Part shown: in pieces, positions 13,477 to 19,316 of the stretch
Numbering within the stretch: position 1 is the stretch's first letter
Layout: every line of letters begins with the position of its first letter
Virus record (IMG/VR): IMGVR_UViG_3300042565_000370
Span: 1 to 30,140 of that record
Reading direction: 5' to 3' (one strand)
DNA: 30,140 nucleotides
Origin: a virus
Notes under the pieces: model-generated
Seen by the model: only the letters and a program-made list of their open reading frames with translations
Told to the model about the DNA's origin: nothing
Databases searched by the model: none
Translations under genes and position numbers: made by a program

Positions 13477-13866
13477 ATGGCAATACAAGAGAAGCAACCA
13501 CACGGAGGGAGTTTGACAAGACCGGAGAAAGGAGAAGTCCTAAATCCGCACGGCAGACCAAAGAAGTTGATCACCCAATTGAAAGAAATTGGATATCAAA
13601 AAAGCCAAGTTGAGGATACCGTCAATACAATGCTCACGATGTCACGCAAAGACCTTGAGAAGATAGACAAGGGTGATGAGTTCACTATACTGGAGAGAAT
13701 CATTGCCGGTGCATTATTGAAATCGCACGACAAAAACTCCTTGTTCAACTTGGAGATGTTGTTAACACGATCACAAGGCAAACCAAAAGAAACGATTGAC
13801 CAAACAATAGAAAGTAAGAATTTCACAATAACACTTAATTTAGATGAAAGCAAACTGGAGAGATGA
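13477..13866 (+). CDS. terS: Putative small terminase subunit
   Basis: This 129-residue protein begins with a flexible, GRPK-containing stretch (GSLTRPEKGEVLNPHGRPKK) as in DUF5681/TerS-like proteins, followed by helices (LITQLKEIGYQKSQVEDTVNTML, FTILERIIAGALLKSHDK) and the segment LLTRSQGKPKE. It should bind the packaging site and hand the DNA to TerL. It lies downstream of the HNH gene, but TerL is 2 kb away because two glycosyltransferase genes and two small genes lie between. The call is based on motif style and position. Confidence 0.65.
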   Translation: MAIQEKQPHGGSLTRPEKGEVLNPHGRPKKLITQLKEIGYQKSQVEDTVNTMLTMSRKDLEKIDKGDEFTILERIIAGALLKSHDKNSLFNLEMLLTRSQGKPKETIDQTIESKNFTITLNLDESKLER

Positions 13867-14029
13867 GAACATCCTACCACCTGAAGATGAACGCCTTTGT
13901 GTGGTGAGTGATAACCAAGAAATCAAACACCTTGCCCGTTACATTGAGGGTTATTGGATTGATGAATTCACAGGGAACTTTGTGGAGATGTTGTACTGGA
14001 TGCCCATCCCCTTACTGCCGTACGAATGA
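13844..14029 (+). CDS. DUF551-like small protein
   Basis: This 61-residue protein has the shape of DUF551 phage proteins: an early ILPPEDERLCVVSD, then an aromatic-rich middle (RYIEGYWIDEFTGN) and YWMPIPLLP at the end. It overlaps TerS by 23 bases in another frame and the following gene by 4. DUF551 proteins are frequent in phages, but their role is unknown. Confidence 0.65.
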   Translation: MKANWRDENILPPEDERLCVVSDNQEIKHLARYIEGYWIDEFTGNFVEMLYWMPIPLLPYE

Positions 14030-14205
14030 CATCACAAGACAAAGCACAAGAAATCAAAGAATCGTTCAACAACTCGTTGACGGTTAAGGATTGCTCATTG
14101 GTTGCAGTTGACCAAATCATTGAGGCGTTGTCTCATAAAACTTGGGAGAATCGCAATGAATTGATGTTTTATTTGGAGGTCAAACAAATACTGCAAGAAC
14201 TATGA
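14026..14205 (+). CDS. Small hypothetical helical protein (59 aa)
   Basis: ATG 14026 to TGA 14203-14205 encodes 59 residues, all helical (MTSQDKAQEIKESFNNSL, then DQIIEALSHKTWENRNELMF and a final LEVKQILQEL). It overlaps both neighbours by 4 bases (ATGA), filling exactly the space between the DUF551-like gene and the first glycosyltransferase. No family recognised. Confidence 0.6.
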   Translation: MTSQDKAQEIKESFNNSLTVKDCSLVAVDQIIEALSHKTWENRNELMFYLEVKQILQEL

Positions 14206-14945
14206 AAGTAATCCAATCCGGACATCTTGGTGATTTGATCTATTCACTTACGGCAACCAAGCGAGTTGCAGAGTTACACGGTGCGGTAGATTTTCACATC
14301 GGATTCCGTGAGCAGAATACTGTTGCCGGTCATCCAAGCGGAGGATACTGTATGAACTTAAACTCATACGAATACATCAAACCATTACTTGAGCATCAGT
14401 CGTACATCAAAGGCGTTCATATGCATACCCATAGTGATATGTGGTATGACTTTGATAAGTTCAGGCGTCACGGATTAAATCTTGCTGCTGGTGATTTGAG
14501 ACGGAATCACTTTCTTGTGTATCCTGAATTGATCACCGACCTTCACGAACCTTGCATTGAAGCGAATGAACCTATCCCATACTTTGCGGACAAGATTCTC
14601 TTGAACTTCTCTGCTCGTTATCGCAATCACGATATCAACTATTTCCCATTAAAGGAACACAAGTGCGTGTTCTTTGGGTACGAATCGGAATACATCGCAT
14701 TCACCGACAGATGGCAGTTGGATTGTGAACTATTGAAATGTCAGGATGCATTGATGTTGGCAACAATTGTCGGCAGTTGCAAGGCGTTCATTGGGAATCA
14801 GTCAAGCACCTACGCAATAGCAGAGCAAATGAAAGTAAAACGATTGCTTGAGGTATGCGTTCACTCACCAAATGTTATCCCTGTCAACAATGGCTTTGAC
14901 TATGTCACGAATCAAGGCTTTAACTTCTTACTTAATACCCTATGA
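14202..14945 (+). CDS. Glycosyltransferase family 9-like protein
   Basis: This 247-residue protein resembles GT9/heptosyltransferase-like GT-B enzymes: VIQSGHLGDLIYSLTATKR at the N-terminus and the C-terminal donor-site segment CKAFIGNQSSTYAIAEQMKVKRLLEV. It should transfer a sugar from an activated nucleotide to an unknown acceptor. It is shorter than bacterial heptosyltransferases (about 350 residues). It overlaps the next glycosyltransferase by 4 bases, so the two act together. The substrate could be modified phage DNA, a virion protein or host surface glycan. Confidence 0.7.
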   Translation: MKVIQSGHLGDLIYSLTATKRVAELHGAVDFHIGFREQNTVAGHPSGGYCMNLNSYEYIKPLLEHQSYIKGVHMHTHSDMWYDFDKFRRHGLNLAAGDLRRNHFLVYPELITDLHEPCIEANEPIPYFADKILLNFSARYRNHDINYFPLKEHKCVFFGYESEYIAFTDRWQLDCELLKCQDALMLATIVGSCKAFIGNQSSTYAIAEQMKVKRLLEVCVHSPNVIPVNNGFDYVTNQGFNFLLNTL

Positions 14946-15928
14946 AACTTTTAATACTAACAGACGGAATCAATGGCGTGGTTTACCATCGCATCTACGC
15001 ACCACATTTGAGAATGCAAATAAACGGAGAAGCGGTGGTTGATGTCTGTCAATCACAAGCCGAATGGATGAAGGTTGACCTTGCACCCTACGATGTGATT
15101 GTCTTCTCACGATGGCTTGGAAAGAACCAGTACGATGTCTTGAAACGAATCACGGATGCCGGGAAGCCTTATGTGATTGATGTGGATGATTATTGGGTAC
15201 TGCCAAAATACAATCCAGCATACTGGGCTTATCGCAAAGGGATAAAGAACTCCATCAAGGATGCCATTAACTATGCGGATGCGGTATTCTGCACCACTCA
15301 AAAACTCGCCAATGAAGTGAGGACAATCAATGAAAATGTCTACATTGTGCCAAACTGCCTGGATACATCTCACAACCAATGGAAGCAACCAAAGGAGAAG
15401 AACGAGAAAGTAAAAATAGGATGGGTTGGTGGAATCACACACGAGGAGGATTTGAAGCTCATTGCCGATGACATCAATTCAATGGATGTGGATTTCTACA
15501 TTTGCGGATACACACCGAGTGATCATTGGAACAACATCGTCAAACTGATTCCAAAAGCCAACATCGTTCAAGGCACTTCGGTATTTGAATACGGTGAGGT
15601 CTACAAGCATTTTGATTTCGTACTTGCACCGCTTCAGGACAACCACTTCAACAACTGCAAATCGGAGTTGAAGATTGTGGAAGCCGCTGCCTATTCTATC
15701 CCCATCATCTGTTCAGCAGTTTACCCATACTTATACCATACCGGGAATGATGGTGTGATCTTCGCAACTCAAAACAACTGGAAGGCATCCATTGAGAAAC
15801 TGATTGATGCTGGTCATTCTGTTAGACAATCAATGGGAGAATCAAATCGCATCTATTGTGAGACATACCACAACCTTGAACTGCACAACCTAACACGATT
15901 GAGTGTGTACCAAAGTTTATGCAAATAA
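14942..15928 (+). CDS. Glycosyltransferase family 4-like protein
   Basis: This 328-residue GT-B-type enzyme has an N-terminal acceptor half (LLILTDGINGVVYHRIYAPHL ... VIVFSRWLGK ... YVIDVDDYW) and a C-terminal donor half with KIGWVGGITHEEDL, FDFVLAPLQDNHFNNCKSELKIVEAAAYSIPIICS, the usual E-x7-E-like region of retaining transferases. Its catalytic segment looks intact. It sits between the GT9-like gene and TerL, overlapping each by 4-10 bases. Acceptor unknown; see findings. Confidence 0.8.
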   Translation: MKLLILTDGINGVVYHRIYAPHLRMQINGEAVVDVCQSQAEWMKVDLAPYDVIVFSRWLGKNQYDVLKRITDAGKPYVIDVDDYWVLPKYNPAYWAYRKGIKNSIKDAINYADAVFCTTQKLANEVRTINENVYIVPNCLDTSHNQWKQPKEKNEKVKIGWVGGITHEEDLKLIADDINSMDVDFYICGYTPSDHWNNIVKLIPKANIVQGTSVFEYGEVYKHFDFVLAPLQDNHFNNCKSELKIVEAAAYSIPIICSAVYPYLYHTGNDGVIFATQNNWKASIEKLIDAGHSVRQSMGESNRIYCETYHNLELHNLTRLSVYQSLCK

Positions 15929-17106
15929 CCTACCAAAGACCATATGTCACGAGTTACCAAAAAGACATCCTTGATTGTGATGCTCGTTTTACCATTACTG
16001 CTGCGAGTACAAAGACGGGCAAGACGGCAAGTCATATCATATGGTTATTTGAACAAGCGTTGAAGTGCAAGGACAATCAATCCGTGTGGTGGGTTGCTCC
16101 AGTATACCAACAAGCGGAGATTGCATTCCGAAGGATGAAGTCACAAGTCACGGACAAGAACTTCTTTATCAGCAACGAAACCAAACTTTTGCTCACTCTT
16201 CCAACGGGTGCAAGGATAGAATTCAAATCAGGTGAGAAGCCCGACAACTTGTATGGGGATGATGTGTACGCTGCGGTGATTGATGAGGCATCAAGGATGC
16301 GTGAGGAATCGTGGTATGCGATGCGTTCAACCCTAACTGCGACACAAGGCAAGTGCAAACTGATTGGGAATGTCAAAGGGAAAAAGAATTGGTTTTATAA
16401 GTTGGGCGAACGGGCGAGAAGCGGGGAGAATGAATATAAGTATTTCAAGATTACTGCATATGATGCGGTCAAGGAAGGGATTCTCAAACTTGAGGAGGTT
16501 GAACAAGCCAAACGAGATCTCCCACTTCACGTCTTCAATGAGTTGTATTTGGCAGAACCAGCGGATGACAAGACAAACCCATTCGGAATTGATGCGATTC
16601 GTAGTTGTTACAAGCCAGTAACTAACAAAAGTGTTGTTGCTTGGGGTGTGGATTTGGCAAAGTATTCGGATTATACGGTCATCATTGGCTTGGATGCAAT
16701 GAATTGTGTATCATATGTAGACCGATTCCAAGCGGATTGGTCGCAAACATTGGCAAGAATTACGACATTGATTGGGGTGATTCCTGCATTCTGTGATAGT
16801 ACCGGTGTTGGGGATCCTATCGTTGAGCAATTGCAACGAAGCCATCCCCGAATCAAAGGGTTTAAGTTCACATCACAGAGCAAACAACAACTGATTGAAG
16901 GGTTGGTAATCAGCGTACAAAATAGGGAGGTGTATTTCCCTGAAGAACCCATCGGAAGTGAGATGGAGAACTTTGAATTTGAATACACAAGAACGGGTGT
17001 GAGGTATACTGCACCACAAGGGTTGCACGATGATTGCGTGATGGCTTTGGCTTTGGCAGTTGACTGTAAGAAACACAACAGACCGGGAACTTTTTATTTC
17101 GCCTAA
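15919..17106 (+). CDS. terL: Terminase large subunit
   Basis: This 395-residue protein has the ATPase motor and nuclease of a phage terminase. Walker A is at about 29-37 (ASTKTGKTA), Walker B at 118-124 (AAVIDEA) and the coupling segment near LIGNVKGKKNW. The RNase H-like nuclease has Asp245 (GVDLAKYSDYT), Asp293 (CDSTGVGD) and Asp371/Asp372 (HDDCVMALALA). It pumps DNA into the prohead and cuts it at the end. The start at 15919 lies 10 bases inside the previous gene. All key residues are present. Confidence 0.93.
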   Translation: MQITYQRPYVTSYQKDILDCDARFTITAASTKTGKTASHIIWLFEQALKCKDNQSVWWVAPVYQQAEIAFRRMKSQVTDKNFFISNETKLLLTLPTGARIEFKSGEKPDNLYGDDVYAAVIDEASRMREESWYAMRSTLTATQGKCKLIGNVKGKKNWFYKLGERARSGENEYKYFKITAYDAVKEGILKLEEVEQAKRDLPLHVFNELYLAEPADDKTNPFGIDAIRSCYKPVTNKSVVAWGVDLAKYSDYTVIIGLDAMNCVSYVDRFQADWSQTLARITTLIGVIPAFCDSTGVGDPIVEQLQRSHPRIKGFKFTSQSKQQLIEGLVISVQNREVYFPEEPIGSEMENFEFEYTRTGVRYTAPQGLHDDCVMALALAVDCKKHNRPGTFYFA

Positions 17107-17107
17107 T

Positions 17108-17653
17108 ATGAACTGGAACAACATAACCATCCATCAACTTCAAGAGATACACTCTTGTCGTGATATGTCCAACATTGAACGGACAATGAACATCCTTGCC
17201 ATCGTGAACCATTGGTCAATGGACAAGGTAGAATCAATGCCGATTGATGACCTTACAAGAGAATTCAAAAAGTTGGAGTTCTTGAATGAGCTTCCAAACC
17301 GACCTGTGCAATTTATGTTCAAGCACAAAGGAAGATATTTCCGATTGGCAAAAACACCCAATGAGATTTGCGGTCACCACTTCATTGAACTTCAGCAAGT
17401 GTTCAACGGAGATACGATTGAAAGCCTTCACAAGATAATGGCTTTACTTGCATACGAGGTGGATTTCTTCGGCAAATCAAAGACCATCAAAGATGCTCAG
17501 GCACACTATCAAGACAAGTGCGATTTGTTTCTATCAATGGATGTTCCGTTGCCCTATTCCTATGCAGTTTTTTTTTCGGCAGCCTATCCAAAGTTATTGC
17601 AATGTATCCACTCCTTTTTGAAGGAGGAGATGAGCAAATTGGAGAAGCAGTAA
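17108..17653 (+). CDS. Tail assembly chaperone, short form
   Basis: This 181-residue protein (MNWNNITIHQLQEIHSC ...) starts right after TerL. A start at 17060 would overlap TerL by 47 bases and is not preferred. By position and length it matches the G-type tail chaperones that coat the tape measure during tail assembly. Near its end, nine T (17568-17576) form a U UUU UUU slippery heptamer in its frame, and the -1 frame after it stays open to 17862. A fraction of ribosomes should therefore make a longer form, as in lambda G/G-T. The final part of the short form is basic and helical (HSFLKEEMSKLEKQ). Confidence 0.6.
   Translation: MNWNNITIHQLQEIHSCRDMSNIERTMNILAIVNHWSMDKVESMPIDDLTREFKKLEFLNELPNRPVQFMFKHKGRYFRLAKTPNEICGHHFIELQQVFNGDTIESLHKIMALLAYEVDFFGKSKTIKDAQAHYQDKCDLFLSMDVPLPYSYAVFFSAAYPKLLQCIHSFLKEEMSKLEKQ
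17568..17576 (+). other. Probable programmed -1 frameshift site (T9 slippery run)
   Basis: Nine consecutive T contain U UUU UUU in the frame of the 17108 gene (codons GTT TTT TTT TCG). A -1 slip continues as TTC GGC AGC and joins the downstream frame. A perfect 6-bp hairpin (CTCCTT 17611-17616 with AAGGAG 17621-17626) lies about 35 bases downstream, further than typical stimulators. Confidence 0.55.
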
Positions 17654-17862
17654 GTCCATTCAATTGGCTGGAGATGGTGCATCATATGGCAAACAAAGAC
17701 CGCACAAAGTGGGATTTCTTTCTGCATATGCCATTGATTGAATTCCTCAATGCTATGGCTTTCTATAAGCAACAATCAAAAGAGAAGTTGAAACGATTAG
17801 ATCAGGCATCAACCAAAGGATTTGAGACCTATGTCATTGCTTGTTTGAATGAGATGTTGTAA
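17602..17862 (+). CDS. Tail chaperone T-like domain (-1 frame extension)
   Basis: This frame is open from well before the T9 run to 17862. Read by -1 frameshift it adds about 96 residues to give a product of about 251. Read from its own ATG at 17602 it makes 86 residues (MYPLLFEGGDEQIGEAVSP, then FNWLEMVHHMANKDRTKWDFF, LIEFLNAMAFYKQQSKEKLKRL). The helical -1 extension, with no clear start of its own ahead of the overlap, fits the T part of G-T chaperones. Independent translation from 17602 remains possible, helped by no obvious Shine-Dalgarno. Confidence 0.6.
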   Translation: MYPLLFEGGDEQIGEAVSPFNWLEMVHHMANKDRTKWDFFLHMPLIEFLNAMAFYKQQSKEKLKRLDQASTKGFETYVIACLNEML

Positions 17863-18153
17863 CAAATAGTAGTACAAATATGTTACGGCAGTATTTCAAA
17901 TTATTGCCAATTTATAGGATTACTGGCAAATGTTAGTTGTCAAATTTTTCCACTATACTCGGTGATTACCCGAATAAATGCATGAATTTTTCCAGTATAT
18001 TCATTCATAAAAGTCATTTGTTGCGATAAGTATTGGGAATCACTACTGATTGCAAAGTATTTATGTCTGATTTGTCCATCATAACTATATGCAATTGAGT
18101 ATAATGTGTTATATATCGGACAAATTATATGCTTTTGCGTACTATAAGGGACA
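17863..18153. other. Intergenic gap before tail operon
   Basis: This is the longest gap in the window (326 bases up to the tail start codon). It holds two overlapping hairpins that compete for the same strand (GGCAGTA 17887-17893 with TATTGCC 17902-17908, or TTGCCA 17904-17909 with TGGCAA 17924-17929), a near-repeat of about 18 bases (from 17943 and 17985, AATTTTTCCA plus TATA-like tail), a possible minus-strand ORF and, at its end, a promoter with a palindrome. No + strand gene was found. Confidence 0.6.
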
Positions 18154-18170
18154 TTTGGAACGCATTCCAA
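17940..18170 (-). CDS. Possible minus-strand small gene (low confidence)
   Basis: The minus strand is open for up to 76 residues, preceded by a stop just upstream of a TTG at 18170, the only possible long start. The product would be polar with aromatic residues (YSIAYSYDGQIRHKYFAISS) and a short duplicated segment (NEYTGKI, later TEYSGKI). There is no ATG near the start, no perfect minus-strand promoter and no recognisable family. It fills the gap almost exactly and would be the only gene on this strand. It could be chance in AT-rich DNA. Confidence 0.25.
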   Translation of the reverse strand: MECVPNVPYSTQKHIICPIYNTLYSIAYSYDGQIRHKYFAISSDSQYLSQQMTFMNEYTGKIHAFIRVITEYSGKI

Positions 18171-18185
18171 CGAGTGCTATTTTTG
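18154..18185 (+). promoter_or_regulatory. Promoter of tail operon with palindrome in spacer
   Basis: TTTG at 18154-18157 and TATTTTTG at 18178-18185 are exactly 20 bases apart. The start codon GTG lies at 18189, so the mRNA would be leaderless or nearly so. The spacer contains the perfect inverted repeat TTGGAA-CGCA-TTCCAA (18155-18170), which would place a bound protein on the polymerase site. Confidence 0.6.
18155..18170. promoter_or_regulatory. Candidate operator (6-4-6 palindrome)
   Basis: TTGGAA (18155-18160) and TTCCAA (18165-18170) are perfect inverted repeats separated by CGCA. The left half overlaps the -33 TTTG, the right half lies in the spacer. A repressor bound here would block the tail promoter. 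No second copy was seen in other promoters here, so the regulator, if any, is specific to this site. Confidence 0.45.
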
Positions 18186-18188
18186 TGT

Positions 18189-19316
18189 GTGGCATTATCT
18201 ATCACTCAACAACCAAACACATATGCACCCGGATACAACGATACCAATTTTGTGATATCGGAATCCAGCGGTGGTATCTATTCAAAAGACAATTTCAAGT
18301 TTATTGCAGAGGTCAAGCAAAACACGACATCACTTGCCAAACTGAAAGCACCGATTTACTATGGAAGCACCAACAAAGGGGTGTTCAACATTGGTCGCAT
18401 CCTTGAGAACTACATCTCTTTCGATTGGAACTACAATGATACACTTGCAAGTGGTTGTGTGAACTCCTCAATGGATTACAAAGTTGAATTCGGTTATGAG
18501 TATTCTGCATCAGCCACCGGTAGTGTAACTGAATACACGAACTTGACATCAGCAACTGGAACGGTTTGGAACGCTGCATTGAATCCATATGACTTGGTGA
18601 ACTATTCCGGTCAATACACAATGGATGGAGACGGTAAGTTCTTGACTCCGATTCGTTCAAAGACAATCCATCGCAGTCAAAAGGATTGGTTGTATGCGAT
18701 AAGAGATACTGCAACATCTGCGGTAATTACTTACTCCGATGCATCCACACAAACTTTGTCCTTGCCGTCTTCCAAGATAGTTCGGATTCCATCAGGAAGC
18801 CAATTATCAATTCCCGGTGCAGCGACATATTATGACATTCAGTTAAAACTTGGGGCAACGGTTCTATCCGAAACCTATCGTGTGAACCTAATTGAAGAGT
18901 GTAGCAAATACGATACAACCGATTTATTCTTCCTAAACTCATTGGGTGGATTTGATTCATTCCGATTCAACCGAGTGAGAAGAGATACCTACGACATTGC
19001 AAGACGGCAATTCTCTGCCAATCCTTACACATTGGGTGCGTCATATGGATATGAGACATCATCATTCAAGACCAAAACCTATGACACAAATATGATGCAC
19101 AAGGTCAAGTTGTTCAGTAATTGGATTACGGAAGCACAGTCACAATGGTTGCTTGATTTGATATCTTCTCCAGTCGTTTATGCTTATGATGGCACATTGG
19201 TTGCCGTCAACATAGATACAACAAACTACGAGGTGAAAAAGCACATTCAAGACAATGCGTTCTTGCTTGAGTTGGACATCACTTATTCTTTTGATACCAA
19301 GAGACAAAGAAGATGA
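18189..19316 (+). CDS. Tail protein (distal tail / minor tail)
   Basis: With GTG 18189 as start the product is 375 residues (MALSITQQPNTYAPGYNDTNFVISE ...), the normal beginning of this Bacteroidota phage tail family. An ATG at 18129 would prepend an unrelated hydrophobic stretch and put the start ahead of the promoter. The protein is rich in strands with repeated Tyr/Asn/Ser (SVTEYTNLTSATGTVWNAALNPYD) and a second half with GGFDSFRFNRVRRDTYDIARRQF and a VKLFSNWITEAQSQWLLDLISSP segment. It should be part of the tail tip. It overlaps the next gene by 4 bases. Confidence 0.7.
   Translation: MALSITQQPNTYAPGYNDTNFVISESSGGIYSKDNFKFIAEVKQNTTSLAKLKAPIYYGSTNKGVFNIGRILENYISFDWNYNDTLASGCVNSSMDYKVEFGYEYSASATGSVTEYTNLTSATGTVWNAALNPYDLVNYSGQYTMDGDGKFLTPIRSKTIHRSQKDWLYAIRDTATSAVITYSDASTQTLSLPSSKIVRIPSGSQLSIPGAATYYDIQLKLGATVLSETYRVNLIEECSKYDTTDLFFLNSLGGFDSFRFNRVRRDTYDIARRQFSANPYTLGASYGYETSSFKTKTYDTNMMHKVKLFSNWITEAQSQWLLDLISSPVVYAYDGTLVAVNIDTTNYEVKKHIQDNAFLLELDITYSFDTKRQRR

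Noticed and set aside
18129-18188. Tail protein starting at ATG 18129
   Set aside because: It would add a hydrophobic stretch not typical of the family and would place the start ahead of the promoter at 18154-18185. GTG 18189 gives the usual N-terminus.
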